A stretch of DNA of 64,000 bases, from the NCBI RefSeq assembly GCF_002933855.1, contig NZ_BFAQ01000012.1:118245-182244 (forward strand), read 5' to 3'. Positions 45,691 through 55,179 of this stretch are shown piece by piece. Each line of letters starts with the position of its first letter. Positions within the stretch are counted from its first letter, which is position 1. The notes under the pieces are model-generated. The model did not search any database, had not been told where the DNA came from, and saw nothing but the letters and a program-made list of their open reading frames with translations. The stretch comes from Vibrio penaeicida. GTDB lineage: Bacteria > Pseudomonadota > Gammaproteobacteria > Enterobacterales > Vibrionaceae. The position numbers and the translations under genes are program-made.

Positions 45691-46213
45691 GCAGAAAGGC
45701 AATTTTTCTGTGGAGTTTGCCATTGTTGGTGCTTTTGTTTCTTTGTTATTGGTGTTTAGCGCTGATGTGATTTTAAAGATATCGGCAAAAGGAAAGCTAG
45801 ATAGGCTTTCTTACTCCTTGGTCAACGTCTTGAAAGAGCGTACGCAGCTATACGGAAACAACTACAAAATCACCCGTTCTGAAGCGAATGCCATTGTCAC
45901 TATTGGTCGAAATTCCTTGAGTCGTACCATGGGAAGTTTCAATGAAAACCAATTTGGGGCGTTAGTAGAAGAGCTGACTTTTAAAGGCATTAAGAAACCG
46001 AACCCATTAAAAAGATATGCCATCGGCGGTCAGGTTTGTAACGTCACTCAACCACTTAGTGAACTCTCTCATTTGTCTGTCGTCACCTCGTGGGAACGTC
46101 AGGCGACGTTGTACCGCATTACCCTATGTTACGAAACGGACAATTGGTTTGGTTCGATTATTGGCGACAGTTTTACTACGGTGAGTTCGTCTTCCGTCAT
46201 GCTGGGTCGTTAA
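45671..46213 (+). CDS. tadF: Pseudopilin TadF
   Basis: Minor pseudopilin of about 180 residues. The frame is open further upstream, but a GTG at 45671 with AGGAA seven bases before it gives the expected short leader SKQKG and the processing site KG|NFSVEFAIVGAFVS. The Glu at mature position 5 is present, followed by a hydrophobic helix. A Cys pair (GGQVCN; ITLCYE) lies in the periplasmic part. The start lies inside tadE, so translation is probably coupled. Confidence 0.85.
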   Translation: MTNLKSKQKGNFSVEFAIVGAFVSLLLVFSADVILKISAKGKLDRLSYSLVNVLKERTQLYGNNYKITRSEANAIVTIGRNSLSRTMGSFNENQFGALVEELTFKGIKKPNPLKRYAIGGQVCNVTQPLSELSHLSVVTSWERQATLYRITLCYETDNWFGSIIGDSFTTVSSSSVMLGR

Positions 46214-46235
46214 ATCTAAATATTGGAAACAGTGA

Positions 46236-46613
46236 ATGAAAACTCATTTTCTCTGTGCTGGCTTGCTCACTCTGTTGGCCACAACAAACGCATACTCTTC
46301 CGAAACCTACATCTTTATAGACGGAAGCAATGATACTCAAAAAAACTGGGTGGAAAATCTTAACTCTTTATTTCTTCAGGAAGATTTGGAGACAAAAGAG
46401 ATTGTTATTGTTGATATTTCGGACAGTCAGCAAACATTTACGGGTGAATTTGATTACATCCATGATCGCGATGGTGTCTATATGGCGACGTATCTTCCAC
46501 GTCGGATTCCAGAAGTGATCGAAACTCAGCACACTTTTAATTCTCATTCTAAGCTCGAAGATTTTGCGGCCAAGTTGCTGAAAAAGATCGATAGCAATAC
46601 CAAGGAAAAATAA
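46236..46613 (+). CDS. Small secreted protein in the tad locus, unknown function
   Basis: A 125-residue protein with a signal peptide (MKTHFLCAGLLTLLATTNAYS, cleavage near residue 21). The mature part is acidic with a short beta-like pattern (TYIFIDGSNDTQKNWVENLN; KEIVIVDISDSQQTF). It is not a recognised Tad component. It lies between tadF and an OmpA-domain gene, two bases before the latter, so it is very likely co-expressed with the pilus machinery. Confidence 0.7.
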   Translation: MKTHFLCAGLLTLLATTNAYSSETYIFIDGSNDTQKNWVENLNSLFLQEDLETKEIVIVDISDSQQTFTGEFDYIHDRDGVYMATYLPRRIPEVIETQHTFNSHSKLEDFAAKLLKKIDSNTKEK

Positions 46614-46615
46614 TC

Positions 46616-47257
46616 ATGACACAACTTCTTACGCCTATCTTCGCTGCGACTATTTTGTCCATTTCGTCCCTGGCTGCGAATGCAACTGAACGTGAAACTC
46701 ACGCGTTAAATTTCTACTGTGGTGGAGAGAACATTGAGTACGAGAAAAAGATTGAAGTTGGGCAGGGAACACGGCTAGCGATCAATCAGGGTCCCTTCTA
46801 TCAAATTGAACAGCTAGACCAAGAGCCTGCGACTCAAGCATTTATTACCCAACAAATTGTGTCTAGCGGCATTGATAAAGAGTGCAGTGAATATTTGCTG
46901 ACCAATAGTACATTGCAATTCGTGAATGAATCTCAGGTAATTGCTCGGGTTTTCTTTGGTTTTGATCAGTTTAAATTGACGCAGAAATCACGCTACATTC
47001 TCAATACCATCGCCAAACAGATTTCAACAAACCAAAGTAGCTTGGTCGTAGAAGGGCACACCGACAATATAGGCGGTGAAAGCTACAACATGACATTAGG
47101 TTTGAAACGTTCTGAGACCGTCGCAGAGTATCTCGAAAATCAAGGTGTTGATAAGTCTTTGTTAACCTTAACGTCTAAAGGCGAAACCAAACCTGTTCAA
47201 AGTAACCAATCTGACAATGGCAGAGCGTTGAATCGACGTGTCGAAATCAAGCAGTAG
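46616..47257 (+). CDS. OmpA-family cell-wall-binding protein of the tad locus
   Basis: A 213-residue secreted protein with an N-terminal signal peptide (ending near ANA). A ~90-residue unique part has a Cys pair, and the C-terminal OmpA/MotB peptidoglycan-binding domain runs from about 105 to 213. The conserved motif is VVEGHTDNIGGESYNMTLGLKR with the core GHTDNIG near residue 145, and NRRVEI ends the domain. Vibrio tad loci often carry such a gene next to tadG. It probably fixes the pilus machine to peptidoglycan. AAGGAAA precedes the ATG. Confidence 0.88.
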   Translation: MTQLLTPIFAATILSISSLAANATERETHALNFYCGGENIEYEKKIEVGQGTRLAINQGPFYQIEQLDQEPATQAFITQQIVSSGIDKECSEYLLTNSTLQFVNESQVIARVFFGFDQFKLTQKSRYILNTIAKQISTNQSSLVVEGHTDNIGGESYNMTLGLKRSETVAEYLENQGVDKSLLTLTSKGETKPVQSNQSDNGRALNRRVEIKQ

Positions 47258-47311
47258 TCGCTTTCATCTGTTAATCGCCCCATACATCACTCCAATCAAT
47301 ACGAGTCAGTT

Positions 47312-48613
47312 ATGCGTTCATCATTACAACAACAGCGCGGTCACGCTGCTATTTTATTTGCGATTGCCCTTCCTGCCCTTTTTGGGCTCTTTGTGCTTGC
47401 GACAGACGGCGCTTATGCATTACAGGCCAAAGCACGAATTGATAACGCGACGGAAGTGGCTGCATTAGCGTTAAGCGCCAAAGACGCAAGTAATAAAGAC
47501 AGTGCAGGAGCCGGAAGTGGGAGTGCTGTTAATCGCAAGATAGCTACCGATTATATTGGGGCATATATGGGGGATACCACCAAAGTTAAAAACCTCAAGA
47601 TCACGCGTTTGGAGTGCGAGCAAATTCCAGAGTGCAAAGCAGGCATTAAAAAGGGCGAACAGAGGTATATCCAATTTCATGTGAGAGCGGATTATGATCA
47701 TACTACTTTCTTCACAAGTGGCGATCCCGCAAGTGGGTTCGATGGCAAAGTCATAGTGAGCAGCGCTGCCACTTCACAGAAGTTTGAAGGGGACGCCGTA
47801 GACATTATTTATGCAGCGGATTTTTCTGGTTCAATGAATAAGGGGTGGAGTGGCGGTAACAAATCGAAAGTGGAAGATTTGAAAGATATCATTGTAGAAG
47901 TGAATGAAAAGCTGAAAGACTACAACGATAAAAACAACCGAAAGTACGTGAATACAGTAGGTATCGTGCCCTTTCGGTCTGCGATCAAAGCTAAAATTCG
48001 CGGGACAAATCGCTACTGCGAAATGAGTCAGCTGGTTAGGAAAAGCAAGCGCTATTCGTGGGAAAAGTTAAGACCACATGAAATCAACTATTCAAAAACC
48101 GCCAAGCAAATTTTTGTAGAAAAAGGCAGTTCGAATTGTGTTCACCAACCTAATTGGGCACGAGACAAAGAAATCGAATTGACACCAAAATTCAGTGATT
48201 TCAATTCTAAGTTAAACGGCTTTGTCGCCTATTGGGGAACGGCTTCTTACCAAGCCATTATTCGTGGGGCGCAGCTGTTGAAGGAAGGAAAAAATGCCAG
48301 GCGCTTGATTATCGTCCTTTCTGACGGTGATGATTCCAATATTGCCAATATCAACAATGCTACGGTTCACCAGAAGTTGGTTGATTTAGGTTACTGCGAC
48401 ACCATCCGAAAAGAGCTCTCTAAAGGGAAAACAAAGGACGGTAGAAAGATTAAATCAAAGATAGCCGCAATAGGTTTTGCGTACGATGCTGAGAAAAACC
48501 GCGCCCTTAAGGAGTGTGTTGGTGCCGACAATCTTTATAAAGCTGAGAATAAAGCAGAAATAAAGAGTAAAATCCTCGACTTGATTACAGAGGAAATCGG
48601 ACACCTTAAATAA
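47312..48613 (+). CDS. tadG: TadG-like protein with VWA domain
   Basis: A 433-residue protein with an N-terminal leader and helix of TadG type ([20 protein letters not shown]; Glu5 is replaced by Leu). A von Willebrand A-like domain spans about 165-430. The metal-ion-dependent adhesion motif DFSGSMN near residue 172 is intact, and [10 protein letters not shown] lies near 331. TadG proteins may anchor or tip the pilus; the VWA domain points to ligand or matrix adhesion. The gene ends nine bases before pcp. Confidence 0.88.
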   Translation: MRSSLQQQRGHAAILFAIALPALFGLFVLATDGAYALQAKARIDNATEVAALALSAKDASNKDSAGAGSGSAVNRKIATDYIGAYMGDTTKVKNLKITRLECEQIPECKAGIKKGEQRYIQFHVRADYDHTTFFTSGDPASGFDGKVIVSSAATSQKFEGDAVDIIYAADFSGSMNKGWSGGNKSKVEDLKDIIVEVNEKLKDYNDKNNRKYVNTVGIVPFRSAIKAKIRGTNRYCEMSQLVRKSKRYSWEKLRPHEINYSKTAKQIFVEKGSSNCVHQPNWARDKEIELTPKFSDFNSKLNGFVAYWGTASYQAIIRGAQLLKEGKNARRLIIVLSDGDDSNIANINNATVHQKLVDLGYCDTIRKELSKGKTKDGRKIKSKIAAIGFAYDAEKNRALKECVGADNLYKAENKAEIKSKILDLITEEIGHLK

Positions 48614-48621
48614 GGAACTTT

Positions 48622-49260
48622 ATGAAAACCGTTTTGATCACAGGCTTTGAACCCTTTGGTGGAGCCTCAATAAATCCAGCTTTGGAAGCCGTTAAACAGC
48701 TGGAGGGTAGGGAACTCAACAAGGGGCGAATTGTTACCTGTGCGGTTCCTGTTGTGAGATACGAATCGGTCGACATGGTGAAGCAGGCTATTCAAGCACA
48801 TAATCCAGACATTGTTATCACGGTAGGACAAGCGGCGGGGCGGGATGCCATCACACCGGAAAGGGTAGCAATTAACGTTGATGATTTCCGTATTCCAGAT
48901 AATGGTGGTTTACAGCCGATAGATGAGCCCGTGGTGGCAGACGGCCCTGATGCGTATTTTTCCACTCTGCCCATTAAAGCAATATGCCAAGTTTTGAATG
49001 AAAATGGTGTGCCCGCGAAAGTATCGAATACAGCAGGAACGTACGTTTGTAATCATCTCTTCTATGGGGTTCAGCACTTCCTTTCTGACTCGAATATCCG
49101 CCATGGCTTTGTTCATATCCCACTCTTGCCTGAGCAAGCGGAAGAATTAAATATGCCCGGCATGCCTTTAAATACGATTGTTGAAGGTTTGGCGCTTATG
49201 GCGCAAGCGTGCATAGACCATACCCGGGACATTAAAGTGTCGGAAGGAACGATTTGCTAG
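48622..49260 (+). CDS. pcp: Pyrrolidone-carboxylate peptidase
   Basis: Cytosolic cysteine peptidase (family C15) that removes N-terminal pyroglutamate from peptides. 212 residues. The opening [15 protein letters not shown] is characteristic. The triad is visible as E80 (in [10 protein letters not shown]), C143 (in [11 protein letters not shown]) and H165 (in [11 protein letters not shown]). AAGGAACTTT precedes the ATG. It starts nine bases after tadG on the same strand and is followed by a terminator, so it is probably read through from the tad operon. No functional link is known. Confidence 0.95.
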   Translation: MKTVLITGFEPFGGASINPALEAVKQLEGRELNKGRIVTCAVPVVRYESVDMVKQAIQAHNPDIVITVGQAAGRDAITPERVAINVDDFRIPDNGGLQPIDEPVVADGPDAYFSTLPIKAICQVLNENGVPAKVSNTAGTYVCNHLFYGVQHFLSDSNIRHGFVHIPLLPEQAEELNMPGMPLNTIVEGLALMAQACIDHTRDIKVSEGTIC

Positions 49261-49306
49261 TTGGTCTGTTAACCTTTCAAGCAATATCTAACGCGTCCGC
49301 CATTTG

Positions 49307-49341
49307 ATAGAAAATAAAAAAATAGAAAATAGAAAATAGAA
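49307..49341 (+). repeat. Short ATAGAAA tandem repeat
   Basis: A run of about four to five units of ATAGAAA with one A-rich interruption, between pcp and its terminator. Non-coding and probably slippage-prone. Confidence 0.7.
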
Positions 49342-49368
49342 AAGCCAGCTGTTTGAGCTGGCTTTTGT
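49341..49368. terminator. Bidirectional terminator between pcp and the NRPS
   Basis: Ten-base stem AAAGCCAGCT/AGCTGGCTTT with a GTTTG loop, flanked by A-rich and T-rich runs. It ends pcp transcripts; on the minus strand the A-rich repeat supplies a T-rich tail for the NRPS transcript. A second inverted repeat, CTAAGCA/TGCTTAG, follows at 49373-49389. Confidence 0.85.
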
Positions 49369-49413
49369 GTATCTAAGCATGTTGCTTAGATTAAGGTCAA
49401 CAGACCCTAGTAG

Positions 49414-52400
49414 TTAGAATGCTTTTGCTATTGAGCATAAGGCTCCAACATCAAGCGAATCGTTGTCGCAAAGTGTTAACAAGGATGAGAGAAACTCATT
49501 TGCAATAAGATTCGCCACTTCTTCACTGATTTCAGTGGAGTCAAAGAAGAGGTTAAACGACATCGCATGCCCCGAAGTAACGGACATGATGACTTGGTGG
49601 TTTGTGCCACTCACGGTGCCTAATTGTTCCGAGATTAAGTTTTTCGTTTGGGAGGAGGTTGGCTGTATCTCGCGACCTGTTTGGCTATTAAAAACAAACA
49701 GTGTTCCACCATGTATGGTTGGCACCCATTCTTCATCGTATTCATTTAAATCTAGAAAGCCATACTCCAATCGATCTGCGCTGGTTTCGGCGATATGCGA
49801 CAGCGCTTTCGATACATCACCATTGACATTAATGCGTAATGGAGGCGTTGCAGAAAAGACACCAATCATACGGTCAATATCAGGGATGCTGGACGGTCTC
49901 TTTGCGAGAGTCGTATTAAATACGATGTCTTTTTTCCCTGTAATTTTACTTAAGGTATGCGCCCAGCCAAGTTGGCACATTTGATTGGTGGTCACGCTAT
50001 GTTCCCGAGCTCTTGCGACTATCTGTCCGCTCTCCATATCGGTGAGCTGCATGTTGATATTTTGCATACGAATCGGGTTATCACACAGCGAATCAGCTGA
50101 TCTGGGTAGACGCAGATTTTTTGGTGCGCCTTTCAGGTAGTTTCGCCAAAATGCTCGTGCTTTGCTGTCATTCTGATAGTCATGAATGTAATGAACAAAA
50201 GGTTCAAAGCTCAATGGTGTAATATCGGGTTCACGCCCTAGCAGTAAGGATTCATAGTCTCTCATTATTTCGGCGAGGAATGACTGCATAGACCATTGGT
50301 CGAAAAGCACTTGGTGATAGGTAAAGATCATGGCATGTTCGTCATTACCAAAGTTGCCTAACCATAAACGCATCAACGGTGAGGACACCTCACTGATTTC
50401 TCGTCTTCTTTCTATCACGAGATGTTGTGTCATTTCTGCATCTTTGTCATCTTCAGAAATGCTGGTGCAATCTTCATATTTTATCGGCATCTTGCTGTTT
50501 TCTGGCACGATGACCAAGGGCTTGCCCTTTTCGAAGGCGTCACAAAATACGGCCCTTAATATGTCGTGACGTTTTAACGCAATATCCCAAGCTTGTTGAA
50601 AAGCGCTTGTGTTTAAGGTGCCAAATAATTTGAAATATTCCTGACCAATTTGGAAATCGCGATTGACTCTATTGGAGTAAAGAAGCTCACGTTGAGCGTG
50701 CGTTGCTGGGTAAATAGCGCTGAGAGAACCCAGTTTACTTTCTATGGTTTCAATATGTTGCTGATTCAACGTAACGTTCTTTAAATCAGAAGGCGTTAAT
50801 GTGTTCTTGGTCTCTGTGTCGGTACAGTGGGCGACAATTGCTCTAACTTCATCAGCAAAATTCAACATCAACGAAGTTAGGTTTATCTGCAAGCTGGTGA
50901 CTTCAAACTGAATGTGGAGTTTGCCTTCCAAGATCCAGCACACCACTTCTATTTCTCTTAGTGGTTTGTTCCTCTCCCCAACCATATAGCCTAGGTTACA
51001 GAGTTCCATATTCCACTTATTTGGGTTGTCGCATATAGAGTTGTATTGCCCTAGGTATTTGAAACTTATGGAAGCATTTAACCTGCTTTGTAGACGGCGA
51101 CGAATACCATTGTCAGGGTGATGATAAGCAAGATGAAGATAGTTTGAGCCTTCTTCAGGAACGCTTCGGAAGCATTCCTTCACGTTTTTAATTTGCTGGC
51201 TGAAGTTGGTTTTCGTTGATGGCAGTTTTAATGGAAAAATACTGGTAAACCAACCAATGGTATCGTCCACTTTTACATTGCTCGCGAGCTCTTGTCGGCC
51301 ACACCCTCTCATCAGAACTTCGGTATTTTCACCTCTTTCAATCAATATATTTGAAAGTGCCGTCAGCAGTAATTCACGAGGGCTAGTTCGATAGGGTGTA
51401 TTTGCATCCGATAACAACTGCGCCGTGACACGTTCATCGACCGTAATGTTCTCAACGCGAGATTGAACGTTAGGTCGGCACTTAGGGCTGAAACTGTCAC
51501 TTTTAAGCCAGTATGGCGTTTCATTTTTGCAAATTCGCTCTAACTGGGCATTTAAACTTTGCGCAAAAATTTGCACACCGGAGTAGTTAGGCAGTTTGGT
51601 ATCACAGCCTCCATCGTACAGTGCTTGAAGATCTCTAGCGATGACGTGCCAAGAGGCTGAGTCAACAATTAGATGATGGGCACACAAGTACAGATAGATA
51701 GTGCTTTCGTTTCTAATACGATAAAGCACGGCTTTGAACATAACGCCTGCACCGGATTCTAGGTCGAACGTTTCATTAAGCCCCGCCAAGTAGATATCGA
51801 GTTCTTCGTAATTGGCGAACGATTCCTCTGCGAATGAAAACAAGTCTTCATGAGTATCGATGAGTTCTTGTTTACCCGTTTCGAATGTTTTGTTGAATCG
51901 AGTTCGGAAGATGTCATGGTGCTCTGTTAACCGTAAGAGTGCTTGCTCCATACGAGCGCAGGAGACATCAGTTGGCAGTGAAAGTGTAACCGCGTGATTA
52001 TAGTGGTTTGGTTGCATGAAGTTTTGTTCAAAAAACCATTGCTGCGCGGGTAATAGATCAATGACGCCGGTTGTTTCTCCGCGAACGATTTGTGTGAGCG
52101 CTTCATGTTTAATGTGTTCTGACATTTCTGAAAAAACGGTATGTTTCATTATATCTATGGTGTCGAGTTTCATGCCGATAGACTCCATTTCAACGGATAG
52201 TGTTATAGCAGAGACAGAATCTCCACCTCTGCTTACAAAGTCATCCTTAATGGATAAAGAGGTAAGTTGTAAGACAGAGCATGCCTTCGACAAAAGTTGT
52301 CTCTGGATGCTGGTAAGGTGACGTAAATCATCGTCAAATTCTGTGGTAGGGATAGGCAAAGCCTTGCGATCGACTTGGCCATTTTGTGTTAGTGGTAAAG

Positions 52401-55179
52401 CGTCGAGTTGCACCAAAAACGCTGGCTGCATATACGTAGGGAGTATGTTTTCAAGAAGCGTTTTGATTGAAGTGGGGGGAATTGGAGAGTGAGCAACGTA
52501 ATAGCCCGCCAATACCTTTCTGTTTTCTTGTGGGAGTAAAGTGGCAACCGCTGAAGCGATGCCTTCTATTCTTTCCATCGCGGCTTGAATGTCATTCAGA
52601 TTAAAGCGGTGTTCTTTGTATTTTATTTCATCATCTTTTCTGCCACAGAAGTAAAGATAGCCGTCTTGCCCCCAATAGGCGTGATCACCCGTTTTATAGA
52701 CTCGAACTCCACCCACATTCAGCTCAGGAATATCCGTGACTATGAAACGGGAAGTGGTGAGTTGAGGTTGCCCTAAGTACCCGTCTGCAAGCCCACTGCC
52801 GCCAATGAGGATTTCTCCCGTGACGCCTTTTGGCACCAATCGGCCCTTTTTATCAACCAAATAAACGCAGGTATTGTCACAGACTTTCCCAATTGGAATT
52901 CGTTGTTGCTCTGCATGGTGAGGTTGGCATGTCAAAGCGGTAGCGTAGACGGATGTTTCTGCTGGTCCGTATAGATTGATGATATTGGGTATATTGTTGT
53001 CCAAAGCTTTGGAAACGGCATTAGCTGAAACCGCGTCTCCACTAAACACAAGTGTACTGATGCTTTGAAAGAGGTCGTCCGGGTAAGACTGGATATACCG
53101 TTCCATCAACCCTGTTGTTAGGTATAGGTGATCAATTTTATAGGCGTTGATGACCGATTTTAGTTTATCGGGGTAGTGGATTGTTCGTCTTGCCGATACC
53201 ACCAATGTTTTCCCGTGAGTTAGAGCTGTCCAGAGCTGTAATGTGGCGGAATCAAAGGCTTCATTAGAAGAGAGAAGAATTCGCTCACCAATGGGTACAG
53301 TGGTTGAAGGGATGATGCGGCTGAGCAGAGCTTCATGTGAAAGAGCGATACCTGTTGGTGAATCTATTACGCCAGAAGTAAAAATAAATTGGCTTACATT
53401 ACTTGTAGGGAATGAATCGGGTAAGGGCAGGATGACCGCCTCTAGATCGTCTTCAATCGGAGAAATCCAAGCTTGAGTTTTGTTGTGCTTATCAAGGTGT
53501 ACGCTGTTTTTCCCAAGAATCGTCATTGGACATAGCAGCTCGACGATAGCTCGTTTGCGCTCGTCCGACTCTTCCCTATCGAGGCACGTATAAGGTAGCC
53601 CGACATATTGAGTGGCGACGATTGCAATCACCGTTTCAGATAAGCTATCTAAGTCAATCGCAACGGGTCTTCCCCAATGGTTGAGCGGTCGAAATTGGTT
53701 AAAGTATCGAACATATGCGGCAATACTTTGGTGGAGTTCTCTGTAGGTGTACTTGCGCTGGGAAGTATCATCAATAAGAGCAACATTGTTTGGTGTTTCT
53801 GTTATCCACCTGTGTACGTGCTTAGCCAATGAAACGCTAGAAACGGATTGTTCCGTCTTGTTCTGTTGTTTGAAGAATTGATGTTCGTGTTCTAGCAAGA
53901 TGGATACGCTGCCGACTGATTTGTCCATTGAAATCATGATCTGATGGAGTAGATATTCAAAGCGCTGCAAAAAGTTTTCAAATACCCCACTTTCAAACTG
54001 AGCTTTTACGTAGTCGAATCGGAAGCTGAAACGCGAATCGTTGGAATCACAAAAGAGCAATTGAATACTGGTGTTAAGCTCCATTAACTCGTAGTTGAAG
54101 GCGAGAGTGACTCTGTCTGCAAGTTCAAAATTATCATTGATGCCCATTGTTGAGCCGAAGGCTACGTTGGTGGGTTCTTTTACATCTGTTTCAGAAGACT
54201 CATTCAGCTTATTGATCAGATCTCGGTAGGGGAGCGCTTTATAGGATTGAACTGCTTGGTTAAACGATTTTACATCATCAAAATACGCTTCAAGGGATTG
54301 GCTTTCTTCGAGATCATAAATATCGAGACGAGTATTAACAAAACAACCGAGGGTTTGCCTCGATTCTTCGCCTCTCATATCCATAGGTGAAGTCACACCA
54401 ATGAGGTTCTGATCCGCTAGCCGACCAATTAGCAAGGCGTATGCCGCTTTGAAAAATAGGTGAGGTGTTAAGGCGTTTTCTCTACAAAACGATTTAATTT
54501 CGTCGCTGAACTCAGAAGGTAAGGAAAGAATACTGGTTTGAGTTAACCGGCTGGTCGTTCTTGATAAGACAGGGAAATTAGCTGTGAGCGAACGAGAGAG
54601 GACTTTTTGCTCCCAAATTTTGCAGGCATCGTCCTTTTTATCTTCTGATAGGTGAAGGTATTGGCATGAGCAGCTAGCGTCTAATTCAACATCGCAGTCG
54701 ATACAGTTAGTTTTGGTTTGCCTTTGGTACTCGTTTTTAATGATGTCGAGAAACAGCGCGAAACCTGTACCATCTAGCGCTATTTGATGGCACATGGTGA
54801 TAACTTTGAAAGTCTCATCGGCTAACTTCAGTACACAGGCTTTATATAGCCTTCCTTCACATGGGTCGATTTTATTGAAGTAGTAGTGATCCAATACGAT
54901 TCGGTATTCTGCATTAGGATCCCGTTTATTGGTGAAGTCGTAAAACTCAATGCTGACTGGTGAAGATATTTGAGTTTTATAGAGCTTGTTGTTTTTGAGC
55001 TGATAATGGCAATGGAAGTTTTCAGCTTGGAAAGCCGTACGTATCGATTCAATCAAAGCTTGTTGGTCTACGTCGCCTTGCAAATCGAACGTAACAAACG
55101 AATTGGATAGCATGTTGCTTGGTTCGTTTTGTGCCTCAATGAAGACATTCAGCTCGTATGGCGTTGCAATCGATTTCAT
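49414..55179 (-). CDS. Single-module non-ribosomal peptide synthetase, C-A-T-E-C architecture
   Basis: A 1921-residue NRPS. Domains in order are: condensation-like (about 1-440), adenylation (about 450-950), carrier with GGDS near 984, epimerisation (about 1040-1480) and a terminal condensation-like domain (about 1530-1921). The E domain is complete: HHLIVDSASW near 1165, NYLHLAYHH, FKYLGQYN. Both C-like domains have HQ instead of catalytic HH (CHQIALDG near 130; YHQVLFDQWS near 1623). In the A domain NLYGPAET and YKTGDHAYW are normal, but the P-loop reads FTSGVIDSPTGIALSH and the A10 motif is NGQVDR, with Gln for the usual Lys. By-eye specificity residues are D-S-L-Y-V-S-L-V-Y, unassigned. 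There is no thioesterase. It overlaps the HAD gene upstream by four bases. Confidence 0.9.
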   Translation of the reverse strand: MKSIATPYELNVFIEAQNEPSNMLSNSFVTFDLQGDVDQQALIESIRTAFQAENFHCHYQLKNNKLYKTQISSPVSIEFYDFTNKRDPNAEYRIVLDHYYFNKIDPCEGRLYKACVLKLADETFKVITMCHQIALDGTGFALFLDIIKNEYQRQTKTNCIDCDVELDASCSCQYLHLSEDKKDDACKIWEQKVLSRSLTANFPVLSRTTSRLTQTSILSLPSEFSDEIKSFCRENALTPHLFFKAAYALLIGRLADQNLIGVTSPMDMRGEESRQTLGCFVNTRLDIYDLEESQSLEAYFDDVKSFNQAVQSYKALPYRDLINKLNESSETDVKEPTNVAFGSTMGINDNFELADRVTLAFNYELMELNTSIQLLFCDSNDSRFSFRFDYVKAQFESGVFENFLQRFEYLLHQIMISMDKSVGSVSILLEHEHQFFKQQNKTEQSVSSVSLAKHVHRWITETPNNVALIDDTSQRKYTYRELHQSIAAYVRYFNQFRPLNHWGRPVAIDLDSLSETVIAIVATQYVGLPYTCLDREESDERKRAIVELLCPMTILGKNSVHLDKHNKTQAWISPIEDDLEAVILPLPDSFPTSNVSQFIFTSGVIDSPTGIALSHEALLSRIIPSTTVPIGERILLSSNEAFDSATLQLWTALTHGKTLVVSARRTIHYPDKLKSVINAYKIDHLYLTTGLMERYIQSYPDDLFQSISTLVFSGDAVSANAVSKALDNNIPNIINLYGPAETSVYATALTCQPHHAEQQRIPIGKVCDNTCVYLVDKKGRLVPKGVTGEILIGGSGLADGYLGQPQLTTSRFIVTDIPELNVGGVRVYKTGDHAYWGQDGYLYFCGRKDDEIKYKEHRFNLNDIQAAMERIEGIASAVATLLPQENRKVLAGYYVAHSPIPPTSIKTLLENILPTYMQPAFLVQLDALPLTQNGQVDRKALPIPTTEFDDDLRHLTSIQRQLLSKACSVLQLTSLSIKDDFVSRGGDSVSAITLSVEMESIGMKLDTIDIMKHTVFSEMSEHIKHEALTQIVRGETTGVIDLLPAQQWFFEQNFMQPNHYNHAVTLSLPTDVSCARMEQALLRLTEHHDIFRTRFNKTFETGKQELIDTHEDLFSFAEESFANYEELDIYLAGLNETFDLESGAGVMFKAVLYRIRNESTIYLYLCAHHLIVDSASWHVIARDLQALYDGGCDTKLPNYSGVQIFAQSLNAQLERICKNETPYWLKSDSFSPKCRPNVQSRVENITVDERVTAQLLSDANTPYRTSPRELLLTALSNILIERGENTEVLMRGCGRQELASNVKVDDTIGWFTSIFPLKLPSTKTNFSQQIKNVKECFRSVPEEGSNYLHLAYHHPDNGIRRRLQSRLNASISFKYLGQYNSICDNPNKWNMELCNLGYMVGERNKPLREIEVVCWILEGKLHIQFEVTSLQINLTSLMLNFADEVRAIVAHCTDTETKNTLTPSDLKNVTLNQQHIETIESKLGSLSAIYPATHAQRELLYSNRVNRDFQIGQEYFKLFGTLNTSAFQQAWDIALKRHDILRAVFCDAFEKGKPLVIVPENSKMPIKYEDCTSISEDDKDAEMTQHLVIERRREISEVSSPLMRLWLGNFGNDEHAMIFTYHQVLFDQWSMQSFLAEIMRDYESLLLGREPDITPLSFEPFVHYIHDYQNDSKARAFWRNYLKGAPKNLRLPRSADSLCDNPIRMQNINMQLTDMESGQIVARAREHSVTTNQMCQLGWAHTLSKITGKKDIVFNTTLAKRPSSIPDIDRMIGVFSATPPLRINVNGDVSKALSHIAETSADRLEYGFLDLNEYDEEWVPTIHGGTLFVFNSQTGREIQPTSSQTKNLISEQLGTVSGTNHQVIMSVTSGHAMSFNLFFDSTEISEEVANLIANEFLSSLLTLCDNDSLDVGALCSIAKAF

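Noticed and set aside
49307-49389. AT-rich tandem repeats and inverted repeats as a CRISPR array or attachment site
   Set aside because: The units are seven bases without spacers, and the inverted repeats are explained as terminators.
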